64,000 bases of DNA, from the NCBI GenBank assembly GCA_000421085.1, contig ATWE01000012.1:1-64000 (forward strand), read 5' to 3'. This stretch comes from Ensifer sp. USDA 6670. GTDB lineage: Bacteria > Pseudomonadota > Alphaproteobacteria > Rhizobiales > Rhizobiaceae. Shown one piece after another: positions 35,409 through 45,886 of this stretch (position 1 is the stretch's first letter; the number at the start of each line of letters is the position of its first letter). Below the pieces are notes generated by a model. It was not told the origin of the DNA. It saw nothing but the letters and a program-made list of their open reading frames with translations, and did no database searches. The position numbers and the translations under genes were made by a program.

Positions 35409-36797
35409 ATGTCCGAGAAGACATTAACAATGGTTAGCGAAAACTGTTACGACGTAACGAAGTATCCCGCAGGTAATTCCTACGACGATATCGGAGCGGT
35501 CATCAATAGCATCATTGCAGATATTAAAAGCAGACAACCTGTTTCCGATCTAAATGATGGCGGAAGACCTGGAGCTGTTATCTATATACCGCCAGGCGAT
35601 TACCGTCTTGCCACTCAAGTCGTTATAGACGTGAGCTATTTAAAAATTATGGGCTCTGGACATGGTTTTACGTCTTCGAGCATCCGTTTCAACACACCTG
35701 CAAACGAGCTGGCACACTGGCACGAAGTGTGGCCGGGCGGTAGTCGTATACTTGTGGACATTCCCCCAGAGGCCGCCGACAGTGAGACTGCTCGAGCCGC
35801 GTTTCATGTTAAGCGCACTGGAAATCCTCGTATAAGCTCTGTGGAGTTTGCCGACTTTTGCATTGATGGCCTGCATTTCATTGACGATGGTTCAGGGAAA
35901 AATGATGCAGAAAATACATATAAGAATGGCAAAACGGGAATCTATGTAGGCAGCGCCAATGACTCATGCCGAATAACGGGGATGGGTCTTATCTATCTGG
36001 AGCATGGAGTTATTGTTCATGATGCAGATGCGCTGGCGATAGACAATAATTTCATTGCGGAGTGCGGAAACTGTATCGAATTGAAAGGTATGGGGCAGGC
36101 CACAAGAATAGCAAATAACTTTGTCGGAGCCGGTTATAGCGGGTATTCTATTTTTGCTGAAAATTATGGGGGTATTCTAGTATCCTCAAACAACGTGTTC
36201 CCTCGAGGTGCTAGCAGTGTCTATTTTTCCGGCGTGGTGCGTTCCTCGGTCACAGGAAATCGATTCCATTCGTTTTATCCCGGAATGTTGGTTTTTGCTG
36301 CTAACTGTTGCGAAAATTTGGTTTCCTCAAATCACTTTTTGCGGGATCGCGAGCCATGGGCGCCCATGCAGAAGTACGATAACGGCTTGGATGATCTGTT
36401 CGGACTTTTGCAAATTGACGGCAGCAACAATTCGATAATTGCGAACCACATTTCAGAGACAATAGATACTAAATATATCAAGCCTCTCGCCGTAAAGCCT
36501 GTGATAATTAATGTGGTTTCCGGTAGCGGCAATTACATCGCCAATAATCACATCGTGGCGACAACCGAAACATCGCCAATCAATGATGCACCAAACAGTG
36601 CCTGTTTTTCAACGCAAGTGGGCGCTTTGCTTTCAACTAGCAATTTGAAGGTGCTCGACGTAACGACCGTACTGGTTCAAAAGGATTCATTTCAGAATAC
36701 AGTCCTGGATTCAGGAACTGACGAACAGGTTCAGATGGATAAAACAATAAATGCATTTAGGGGCACTCCAGTCCCGGGAAAAGTGGCAAGTTTTTAA
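35409..36797 (+). CDS. GH91 family protein: inulin fructotransferase / difructose-anhydride hydrolase
   Basis: A 462-aa right-handed beta-helix enzyme of glycoside hydrolase family 91. Family stretches include GAVIYIPPGDYRLATQVVID, VSYLKIMGSGHGF, KNGKTGIYVGSANDSCRITG, IYLEHGVIV, NNFIAECGNCIEL (residues 213-225, with the E224 position of the catalytic carboxylate pair) and NGLDDLFGLLQI. GH91 enzymes either convert inulin to difructose anhydride I or III outside the cell, or hydrolyse DFA III to inulobiose inside it. Here there is no signal peptide (start MSEKTLTMVSENCYDV), which favours the intracellular hydrolase role. Base composition is markedly A+T-richer than its neighbours, suggesting recent transfer. 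It is preceded by a complete ABC importer and followed by GH32. Confidence 0.88.
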   Translation: MSEKTLTMVSENCYDVTKYPAGNSYDDIGAVINSIIADIKSRQPVSDLNDGGRPGAVIYIPPGDYRLATQVVIDVSYLKIMGSGHGFTSSSIRFNTPANELAHWHEVWPGGSRILVDIPPEAADSETARAAFHVKRTGNPRISSVEFADFCIDGLHFIDDGSGKNDAENTYKNGKTGIYVGSANDSCRITGMGLIYLEHGVIVHDADALAIDNNFIAECGNCIELKGMGQATRIANNFVGAGYSGYSIFAENYGGILVSSNNVFPRGASSVYFSGVVRSSVTGNRFHSFYPGMLVFAANCCENLVSSNHFLRDREPWAPMQKYDNGLDDLFGLLQIDGSNNSIIANHISETIDTKYIKPLAVKPVIINVVSGSGNYIANNHIVATTETSPINDAPNSACFSTQVGALLSTSNLKVLDVTTVLVQKDSFQNTVLDSGTDEQVQMDKTINAFRGTPVPGKVASF

Positions 36798-36864
36798 TAT
36801 AGAAAGAGGACAGACTCTAGAAATTCAGTGACTATTCGGCAAAGTCATCAATGAGATCCATCGG

Positions 36865-38592
36865 ATGAAGAACAGGGTGCAATTGGATGCCGAGCATGGC
36901 GTGCGGTTCGAGATCTGGGCTCGGCAAAAGCCTGGAAAATCAACTCCGGAAGAAGACGCCGATGCCTTCGTTCTGGGTGTCGGCGATCGGGTCGTTTACC
37001 GGATCGCGCAGCTGCCGGCGTATTTTCAATTCTATTCCTATACCCATTATGCGACCGGCCCGCTCACGCTAGAATGGGACGATGGCGCCATTGAAGTCCC
37101 ACTGCTCTACAGCTTCAACCCGGACGACGTGGCTGAGAAGGGCGTGACTTTCCTGGAATTACGTGACGGCCGCGTCATCGCTCGACCGAGGACAGCCTGG
37201 CCGGAGTGGTACGAGAGCGATGCAAATCGCCCGCAGCTCAGGTTTTCGCCGTTTCAGGCCTGGATGAACGATCCGAACGGTTTGTGTTTCGTCGACGGCC
37301 GCTATCATCTGTTTTACCAGTTCCACCCCGTTGAACCGGCATGGGGACCCATGCACTGGGGCCATGCCGTCAGCGATGACCTCTACCGTTGGATCCATCT
37401 GCCGGTCTTCCTGCATCCGGAACAGAATCTTTGGTCGCTGGGCGCCACCGGCGGCGCTTTCTCGGGAAGCGCCTTCGTCGGCCCCGAGGGCGAGCTCAGC
37501 TTCTACTACACAGAGCGGCTGCCGGCCTATGACCTGTTCAAGGACTACAAGGAGGTGCAGAAGCGAGTGCTGCCATCGGCCGATCTCCTGCATCCAGACG
37601 CCGCGAAGCTGGTGCTTGTCAACGGTCCCGACGGTAGCGCCCACGACTTCCGTGACCCCAAGGTCTGGTATGATGCGGCCTGCGGCACATATCGGATGGT
37701 GCTCGGGGCGGCGATCGATGCTGATCCAGCCGTCCTGCTCTATGGGTCCGAGGACGGCGAGGACTGGAAATTCTTGTCCGTCCTCTACCGCGCTCCCGAG
37801 CATTTTCGCCGGCATGGCGCACGCTGCGTCGAGTGCCCGGATTTTTTCGAGCTCGATGGTCATCATGTGCTGGTCATGGGCTTTGTAGGATACACTGAGC
37901 CGGAAACCGGCCGTCATAACCTGCTTTACGCGCAGGTCGGCACGTTCGAGGGCGACCGCTTCATGCCCGCGACCCCGGCTTTGCAGGAATTAGATTTCGG
38001 CACCGATTTTTACGCGATGCAGAGCTTCCTGGCAAAGGACCGCCAGATCGCTTTTGCCTGGCTCTTCAATTGGGAATTCCGAAAGCCGGGAGGTTCGCCC
38101 TATAGCGGGGAGCTGTCGCTCCCGCGCGTGCTCGGCCTCGACGCCCAACGGAATTTGACAATGATGCCGGAGAAGGGGTGCCAGCGCCTGCGCGCCCGCA
38201 CTCTTCCACAGCCTGCACCTTGCCAATTCGAATGCGAACCGGGGCGGCCCGTCGAGTTGTCTTTGGCAGGCGATCTGGATGGAGTTCAGATCATCGCGCG
38301 GGGCAGCGACGGGGAGAGCTTTAGGTTGGCTCACAGCGCCCGCCGGCTTGAGCTGGCCGTGGCGGAGGATAAGGGTGACATCAAGTACCGCTCAGCGCCG
38401 CTGACGCTCGAACGGTTGACGTTGTTCTTCGACCGCGGCGTCGTCGAGGTCTTCGCCAATGGGGGCGCGGTCTGCGGCACGCGCCGTACGTATAAGATCA
38501 CAGACCTGACCGCGCTTGAAGTGAAGTCCGCCGACACGGGCCGGATCGAAACGTATGAGGCATGGAGCTATGATTCCGCCTGGAGTAACTAG
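36865..38592 (+). CDS. GH32 fructan/inulobiose beta-fructosidase
   Basis: A 575-aa glycoside hydrolase of family 32, cytoplasmic (no signal peptide). The nucleophile motif WMNDPNG is at 133-139 (Asp136), the transition-state stabiliser is in FRDPKVWY, and the acid/base Glu is in ECPDFFELDG. The C-terminal 130 residues form the beta-sandwich with FFDRGVVEVFANGG. An extra N-terminal domain of about 125 residues precedes the catalytic propeller, longer than in classical sucrases. It should release fructose from inulobiose, levan or fructo-oligosaccharides. It is the last gene of the operon. Confidence 0.92.
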   Translation: MKNRVQLDAEHGVRFEIWARQKPGKSTPEEDADAFVLGVGDRVVYRIAQLPAYFQFYSYTHYATGPLTLEWDDGAIEVPLLYSFNPDDVAEKGVTFLELRDGRVIARPRTAWPEWYESDANRPQLRFSPFQAWMNDPNGLCFVDGRYHLFYQFHPVEPAWGPMHWGHAVSDDLYRWIHLPVFLHPEQNLWSLGATGGAFSGSAFVGPEGELSFYYTERLPAYDLFKDYKEVQKRVLPSADLLHPDAAKLVLVNGPDGSAHDFRDPKVWYDAACGTYRMVLGAAIDADPAVLLYGSEDGEDWKFLSVLYRAPEHFRRHGARCVECPDFFELDGHHVLVMGFVGYTEPETGRHNLLYAQVGTFEGDRFMPATPALQELDFGTDFYAMQSFLAKDRQIAFAWLFNWEFRKPGGSPYSGELSLPRVLGLDAQRNLTMMPEKGCQRLRARTLPQPAPCQFECEPGRPVELSLAGDLDGVQIIARGSDGESFRLAHSARRLELAVAEDKGDIKYRSAPLTLERLTLFFDRGVVEVFANGGAVCGTRRTYKITDLTALEVKSADTGRIETYEAWSYDSAWSN

Positions 38593-38699
38593 CATAAACG
38601 GCGGCCGCTGAACCATATCCATCACCGCACGTCTCGGCGCCGAAAATGGCGCATGCGATTGCGGTATCTATGGTTCGATTCCGTTCAGGGCGAAGGGAT

Positions 38700-38940
38700 T
38701 TTGTTGTCACTGGCGGCGGGCAGGTGCTGCGCGCCGGCCTTGCCTGCGCACTCGGCGGTTCCAGTTCCCCATCGCCGCTCATTCTCGACAAGCCGACCAA
38801 CCATCTGGATATCGACTCCGTCGAGGCAGTTGCAGCCGGGCTGCTCGCCTATGACGGCACACCGTCGTCGTCAGCCATGACGAGACATTCCTTGCCAATA
38901 TCGGGATAGGCGTCTGGAGCTTTCGACCTGCAGCGGCTGA
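38700..38940 (+). pseudogene. ABC-F ATPase relic
   Basis: A fragment of an ABC-F type ATPase. LILDKPTNHLDIDSVEAVAA (Walker B region, with the catalytic Glu of LDEPTNHLD changed to Lys) is followed by GLLAYDGT. After a frame change it continues VVVSHDETFLANIG, the H-loop segment. Both motifs are unmistakable, but there are no Walker A or signature motifs and the frame is broken. A dead remnant. Confidence 0.8.
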
Positions 38941-38961
38941 CGCCGATCAAGATGATCGCGG

Positions 38962-39090
38962 AGCTGGAGAGTGGTGCCCGCTTATCCCGGGCTCAGCCAC
39001 TATTTTTCGCCACGCCGTCACACGCCCGCCAAATTGCGCGCCTTCATCGACCTGATAAGAAACAAGCTATTTGACCAACGGGGTAAAATT
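38962..39090 (+). pseudogene. LysR-family regulator C-terminal relic
   Basis: One frame reads VPAYPGLSHYFSPRRHTPAK then LRAFIDLIRNKLF, the characteristic end of LysR effector domains (P-x-RR-x-P-x-LRAFIDL). Nothing of the N-terminal HTH or the sensor core lies upstream; instead the ABC-F relic does. Decayed end of a deleted regulator. Confidence 0.65.
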
Positions 39091-39127
39091 GCGCCAAATC
39101 ATGGGGAGCATGCGCCGGCCCAATTGA

Positions 39128-41377
<2,250 letters not shown>

Positions 41378-41382
41378 TCGGC

Positions 41383-41419
41383 GAGGCCGGGGCGTGGCTT
41401 CAGCCATGTCCTGGCCTTC
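41383..41419. terminator. Imperfect GC-rich hairpin between convergent genes
   Basis: GAGGCCGGGGCGTGGC and GCCATGTCCTGGCCTT pair around TTCA, 6 bases after the katG stop and before the end of the convergent MFS gene. There is no T-run, so a role as a bidirectional terminator is only likely. Confidence 0.4.
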
Positions 41420-41441
41420 CCCCGGATGGTCGTGGAACGCT

Positions 41442-42629
41442 CTAACAGCCTTCAGCTTCTTTCGCGGTGCTGCCGATCAGCGTCAGACACAGCAAAGCCA
41501 GTAGCGCAGCGAGGCTACTTGCTAAGGCTAGCGGCCACCAGCCTATGTTGATGAAAGGCGCCACGGCGGCCGTACCTGCGGCAGTGATCCCAAGTATAGC
41601 GGCAACGACCAATGCCGCGCCGCGTGAATGATCGCCTCTTGAGGCAACGATCGCCTGGTGGAAACCAATTGGTCCCCGGATGCCGAAGGCGCCGTTGGCG
41701 GTCATCCACAGGGGCACGAGCACGGACAAACTGCGTCCGCCAAGGGATGTGTAGAGAAGGATCAGGAGGGAGCCGAGAACCAGACCTCCTGTACCAATCA
41801 TGATCATGCGTTCGGCACCGAATCTTCGGGCAAGTGTATTGGACGCGTTCGACGCCAGAATAAAAAGGGCAATGCCGAAAACTTGAAGGAGAATGAAGTC
41901 TCCGATCGTCATGCCCAAGGCCCCTGTCATCACTGCGGGGGCGCCGAATACAAAGATGAGAATGCTGCCGAGGGAAAGCGCCTGGCTTAAGCCGTGCCGA
42001 AGAAAATCGCCATTGCGGATGATCGACACATAGCTTTGATGGACCTCAAGAGCCTCGAGCCGGTCTGGAAGCGATTGACGGTAAGCCCAGCTGCCGATGG
42101 CGCCGAGAATCGCAAGTCCGGCCAGCATAAGGAAAGAAGTCTGCCATCCCCCCACCGTCATAAGATAGGCTCCGGCGATGGGGGCAAGAGCCGGCGTCAG
42201 GGACTCGATGGAGCCCAGCCTGCCGAACATGGAAGGCGCTTTGTCCGCAGGGTAAAGCCCGTGAATAAAGCCCGGCGCAAAGACCGCCGGGCCCGAGCCG
42301 AACGCGCCTTGCGCGAAACGCAAGATGACAAGCCATTCCAACGTCGGCGCGTAGGCAGACAGAAGAGACGTGACGGCAAACAGGCCTAGCGACCAGACCA
42401 ACAGCTTGCGGCGAGAGTACCTCGCCCCGAGTTCGCCGAAGGTAAGCAATCCCACGAGCGTGCCTCCGGCATAGGCTGCGAGGACCATCTGCGCCAATGC
42501 CGCGGTCCCGCCGAGCGCGGTCGGCATGGCCGGAATTGCAGGCAGCACCAAGTCAGTCCCCGCGATTCCGAGGACGGTGCCGAATGAGATCAGCAGGAAC
42601 ATGACGGTTGGCGAAGCATTCATGGTCAT
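41442..42629 (-). CDS. MFS transporter (Bcr/CflA-like drug or metabolite exporter)
   Basis: A protein of about 395 aa with twelve predicted spans. ISFGTVLGIAGTDLVLPAIP is the first span with the family's D-LP-A-P motif, and GTLVGLLTFGELGARYSRRK contains the MFS motif A (G-x-L-x-x-R-x-x-R-R-K). The segment after span 4, RFAQGAFGSGPAVFAPGFI, matches the drug-exporter motif C region. The start may be at 42629, 42623 or 42659; no strong ribosome-binding site decides. It is convergent with katG. Substrate is unknown; the cupin gene upstream on the same strand is not clearly co-transcribed (80-110 bases). Confidence 0.88.
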   Translation of the reverse strand: MTMNASPTVMFLLISFGTVLGIAGTDLVLPAIPAMPTALGGTAALAQMVLAAYAGGTLVGLLTFGELGARYSRRKLLVWSLGLFAVTSLLSAYAPTLEWLVILRFAQGAFGSGPAVFAPGFIHGLYPADKAPSMFGRLGSIESLTPALAPIAGAYLMTVGGWQTSFLMLAGLAILGAIGSWAYRQSLPDRLEALEVHQSYVSIIRNGDFLRHGLSQALSLGSILIFVFGAPAVMTGALGMTIGDFILLQVFGIALFILASNASNTLARRFGAERMIMIGTGGLVLGSLLILLYTSLGGRSLSVLVPLWMTANGAFGIRGPIGFHQAIVASRGDHSRGAALVVAAILGITAAGTAAVAPFINIGWWPLALASSLAALLALLCLTLIGSTAKEAEGC

Positions 42630-42739
42630 AGCTGCCCATAACATGCAGGCTTCGCTCAACCAATTGCACTTTGTTTATCGGTGTCACCACAAATCTTGAT
42701 GGTACACTGCAGGTGCTCCGTCCGGACCTGCGTAGCGTT

Positions 42740-43417
42740 TCAGGGCAGCTGCAGCACGTCGGGGTGCTGCAGCGGTGCGTCCTTGATCCAGATCTCAGCG
42801 CCTTCGGGCCCGGTGATCGCTTCGAGCGCCTCTCCTGCAGGCAACCGGCCCCAATTCTGCGGCTCCAGTTGCTCGCCCCTGGCTGCGAGGCTGCCGGAAA
42901 GGACGAGAAACTCGAGCCCACGGTGGTTCTCGACGCCGACGGTTGAACCCGGCAGCCAGTTTTCTATCGACACGCGCTCTTTTCCGTCGTCGAACAGGAC
43001 GCGCGCTGCCTCGACCCCCTCGCGCAACGGCGCTGATTCACCCTCTCCAGGGTGGCGAACGATTTGCGTGCGGTCGCCCTCACGATATTGCCAGAGCCGC
43101 ACGAAAATCGTGCAGCCGTTCTTCGAGGCAGGTACATGCGAGGTGCCGGGCGGATTGCGGAAATAGCTGCCCGCAGGATAGTCGCCGTGCTCGTCCTCAA
43201 ACGTCCCCTCGAGCACGAGGATTTCCTCGCCGCCGTTATGGACGTGGCGTGGGAAGGCGCTGCCCGGCGCATAGCGCACGATGGAGGTTGCGCGCGCAAC
43301 TTCGCCGCCGACGCGGTAGAGCATGCGGCGATCCACCCCTGCGGCGGGGCTTGGAACCCAGTCGAGTTTGGTCGAATGGACGATTACCGGTTTCGTCAGG
43401 TCTTCATTGATGCGCAT
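42740..43417 (-). CDS. Two-domain cupin protein (ChrR-like)
   Basis: A 225-aa protein with two beta-barrel cupin halves. The first has the metal-binding motif HVHNGGEEILVLEGTFEDEH and PAGSYFRNPPGTSHVP, with the His and Glu ligands intact, matching the ChrR cupin domain. The second half (WLPGSTVGVENHRGLEFLVL) has a weaker motif and may have lost metal. There is no zinc-finger ASD domain and no adjacent sigma factor, so it is unlikely to be an anti-sigma factor. Probably a small-molecule-binding or quercetinase-like enzyme; unknown. Confidence 0.8.
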   Translation of the reverse strand: MRINEDLTKPVIVHSTKLDWVPSPAAGVDRRMLYRVGGEVARATSIVRYAPGSAFPRHVHNGGEEILVLEGTFEDEHGDYPAGSYFRNPPGTSHVPASKNGCTIFVRLWQYREGDRTQIVRHPGEGESAPLREGVEAARVLFDDGKERVSIENWLPGSTVGVENHRGLEFLVLSGSLAARGEQLEPQNWGRLPAGEALEAITGPEGAEIWIKDAPLQHPDVLQLP

Positions 43418-43511
43418 CCGACTGGTCTCCCATCGTCACGACTATACCGAACTTCGCCTCACCGGACCTCATTTTCTCAACAGTTCTGTGGTCCGCTCCA
43501 GCGGCGTGGGA

Positions 43512-44810
43512 TCAGCCCTGCAGCGCCGGGGGAACGTAGTCGCGTCCCATGTCGATCGAGGCAGGACGCCCGGCGAGGAAAAGCTCGCCGACGCGCGGTG
43601 CGGTTCTGGCGATAATCTTGCCTGCCTTGATGACGAACAGCCGGTTCGGCTTAAGCCTCAACGCTTCGGTGACGTCCGCCGCCTGCAACACGACGAGATC
43701 TGCCTTGCAGCCGGTCTCGAGGCCGTAGCCTTCGAGCCCCATGGTCTTTGCCGAATTGACGGTGATCGCGTCGAAGATCTTGCGCTTGTCGTCGATTCCG
43801 GCCATCTGCGCGACATGGATCGCCATATGGCCGACCTCCAGCATGTCGCCGGAGCCCATCGAGTACCACGGATCCATGACGCAGTCGTGCCCGAAGGAGA
43901 CGTTGAGGCCGGCCGCCATCAGCTCGCGCACCCGCGTCATGCCGCGCCGTTTGGGATAGGTGTCGTGGCGCCCCTGCAGCATGATGTTGATCAGCGGATT
44001 GGGGATCACGTTGATCTCCGCCTCGGCCATCAGCGGGATGAGCTTCGAGACGTAGTAGTTGTCCATCGAATGCATCGAGGTGAGATGCGAACCGGCCACG
44101 CGCCCATTGAGACCGAACCGCACCGTCTGGGCCGCCAGCGTCTCGATGTGGCGCGACATCGGATCGTCGGTTTCGTCGCAGTGCATGTCGACCGGCAGAC
44201 CGCGGTCGGCGGCGATCCGGCACAGCGCCTCGACGGAGCGGGCGCCGTCTTCCATCGTTCGCTCGAAATGTGGAATGCCGCCGACGATGCCGATGCCCAT
44301 GTCGAGCGCCCGTTCGAGCGAGGCGGCGCCGTTGGACGCGCGGTAATATCCGTCCTGCGGGAAGGCGACGAGTTGCAGTTCGATATAGGGTGCGACCCTT
44401 TCCTTGACCTCGAGCAGCGCTTCTGCCGTAACGAGGCGCGGATCGGACGTGTCCACGTGGCTGCGAATGTAGAGAAGGCCCTGGGTGACGGCGAGGTCGC
44501 AATAGCGAAGCGCTCGTTCGACGAGGGCTTCCTTCGTCAGCAGCGGCCGCAGTTCGCCCCAGAGCGCGATGCCCTCGAGCAGCGTGCCGGAGACGTTCAT
44601 GCGCGGCAAACCGAGCGACAGCGTCGCATCCATGTGGAAATGCGGATCGCAGAAGGGCGGGCTGACCAGGCGGCCGGCCGCGTCGATCTCCTCGCCAGGG
44701 GTCGCGGCTATCGACTTCTCGATGGCGGCGATCTTGCCGCCGGCAAGGCCGATATCATAGCCCTGGCGGCCGTCGGGCAGGTTCGCATTGCGGATGATCA
44801 GGTCGAACAT
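43512..44810 (-). CDS. Amidohydrolase, CodA-like cytosine/N-heterocycle deaminase
   Basis: A 432-aa metal-dependent deaminase of the cytosine-deaminase branch. Metal ligands are in DPHFHMD (His57, His59), HCDETDDPMSRHIETLA (His and catalytic Glu) and FGHDCVMDPWYSMGSG (metal Asp). In E. coli CodA the last motif is HDDVFDPWY; here the second Asp, which lines the substrate pocket, is Cys. That position controls substrate choice in CodA, so the true substrate may be a related base such as isocytosine, 5-methylcytosine or creatinine. It sits beside a nucleoside-type ABC importer and an amidase on the same strand, separated from them by a RIME1-like repeat. Confidence 0.88.
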   Translation of the reverse strand: MFDLIIRNANLPDGRQGYDIGLAGGKIAAIEKSIAATPGEEIDAAGRLVSPPFCDPHFHMDATLSLGLPRMNVSGTLLEGIALWGELRPLLTKEALVERALRYCDLAVTQGLLYIRSHVDTSDPRLVTAEALLEVKERVAPYIELQLVAFPQDGYYRASNGAASLERALDMGIGIVGGIPHFERTMEDGARSVEALCRIAADRGLPVDMHCDETDDPMSRHIETLAAQTVRFGLNGRVAGSHLTSMHSMDNYYVSKLIPLMAEAEINVIPNPLINIMLQGRHDTYPKRRGMTRVRELMAAGLNVSFGHDCVMDPWYSMGSGDMLEVGHMAIHVAQMAGIDDKRKIFDAITVNSAKTMGLEGYGLETGCKADLVVLQAADVTEALRLKPNRLFVIKAGKIIARTAPRVGELFLAGRPASIDMGRDYVPPALQG

Positions 44811-44832
44811 GGGTCAGTCCTTCGGGGTTCTT

Positions 44833-44945
44833 CTAGATCACGATGTTTTAGGTCGGGGCGACCTAAAACATGAACGTGATCGATTCCAGTAGCCCAGAGC
44901 GGGATGCGGGCGGAAACCGCATACACTTTTCCTCATCCGTTCTAG
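44833..44945. repeat. RIME1-like intergenic mosaic element, copy A
   Basis: About 113 bases with two palindromes: the first spans 44837-44880 (GTTTTAGGTCGG and CGACCTAAAAC arms), the second 44895-44942 (GCGGGATGCGGGCGG to the CCTCATCC arm). Structure and arm sequences match what I know of Rhizobium-specific intergenic mosaic elements. Its right end supplies the stop codon of the permease gene at 44942. Confidence 0.75.
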
Positions 44946-45886
44946 CGCTCGCCGCGCCGGTAGGGTTGCATCAGCGCCTGCGGAACGCGGGCGCGCCGGG
45001 CCATGAGCGCCAGCGCTGCGATCGACAGCAGATAGGGGATCATCAGGAAGATCTGATAGGGGACGACGCCGCTCAGCCGCGTCTGCAGGCGCAACTGGAA
45101 CCCGTCGAACAGTGCAAACAGCAGCGCTCCGACGAGGGCGCGGCCCGGCCTCCAGGAGGCGAAGACGACGAGCGCTATGCAGATCCAGCCCCGCCCTTGC
45201 ACCATGGTAGGAAAGAAGCTGTTGAAGGCCGAGAGCGTCAGGAAGGCGCCGCCGATGCCCATCAGTGCGCTCCCGACGACCACGGAACCATAGCGGACCG
45301 CCATCGGGTTGATGCCCTGTGCCTCGGCGGCGTGCGGATTTTCCCCGGTCATCCGGATCGCCAGGCCGAGCGGCGTACGGAAAAGCACGTAGCCGAGCGC
45401 CAGCGCCAGCAGGATCGCCGCATAGGTCGGCGGCGTCTGCGTGAAGAGCGCCGGCCCCAGGAAGGGGAGGGACGATAGCACCGGCACGTCGATCGGCTGG
45501 AACGGCTCGATCGTCGGCGGTGTGCCCGCGACCGGTACCAGCAGACGGAAGACGTAGTAGCTGAAGCTCGAGGCGAAAAGCGTCACCCCGAGGCCGGACA
45601 CATGCTGGGACAGACCGAGCGTGACCGTCAGGCCCGCATGCAGGAGGCCGAAGATCCCGCCGGAGAGGCCCGCGACAAGAATGCCCGTCCACAGGTCGGC
45701 GCCGTTATAGACCGTAAGCCAGCCGATCATCGCGCCGAAGGTCATGATTCCCTCGATGCCGAGATTCAGGACGCCCGAGCGCTCGCATAGGAGCGCGCCG
45801 AGCGTGCCGAGGATCAGCGGCGTGGCGATGCGCAGGACGGCCGCCCAGAGGCCCGCGGAAGCGAAAATGTCGATGACGGCGTTCAT
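44942..45886 (-). CDS. ABC transporter permease, nucleoside/simple-sugar type (second subunit)
   Basis: A 314-aa inner-membrane permease of the BMP-dependent importer family (YufQ/BPD_transp_2). PLILGTLGALLCERSGVLNLGIEG is the diagnostic N-terminal region, LGLAIRMTGENPHAAEAQGI is the cytoplasmic loop with the conserved GENP-AAE pattern, and about eight to nine spans follow. The start at 45886 overlaps the preceding permease's stop by 4 bases. The TAG stop lies inside the RIME1-like element, so the natural C-terminus may have been changed by its insertion. Confidence 0.9.
   Translation of the reverse strand: MNAVIDIFASAGLWAAVLRIATPLILGTLGALLCERSGVLNLGIEGIMTFGAMIGWLTVYNGADLWTGILVAGLSGGIFGLLHAGLTVTLGLSQHVSGLGVTLFASSFSYYVFRLLVPVAGTPPTIEPFQPIDVPVLSSLPFLGPALFTQTPPTYAAILLALALGYVLFRTPLGLAIRMTGENPHAAEAQGINPMAVRYGSVVVGSALMGIGGAFLTLSAFNSFFPTMVQGRGWICIALVVFASWRPGRALVGALLFALFDGFQLRLQTRLSGVVPYQIFLMIPYLLSIAALALMARRARVPQALMQPYRRGER

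Noticed and set aside
35409-35480. Possible hidden signal peptide for the GH91 protein
   Set aside because: The N-terminus is polar from the start and no upstream in-frame extension with a hydrophobic core was seen, so secretion is unlikely.
42740-43417. ChrR-type anti-sigma factor
   Set aside because: The cupin resembles ChrR's C-terminal domain, but there is no zinc-binding ASD domain and no sigma-factor gene beside it.
43323-44873. 516-codon open frame on the plus strand
   Set aside because: Antisense to the CodA-like deaminase, with basic/acidic low-complexity translation and no domain.
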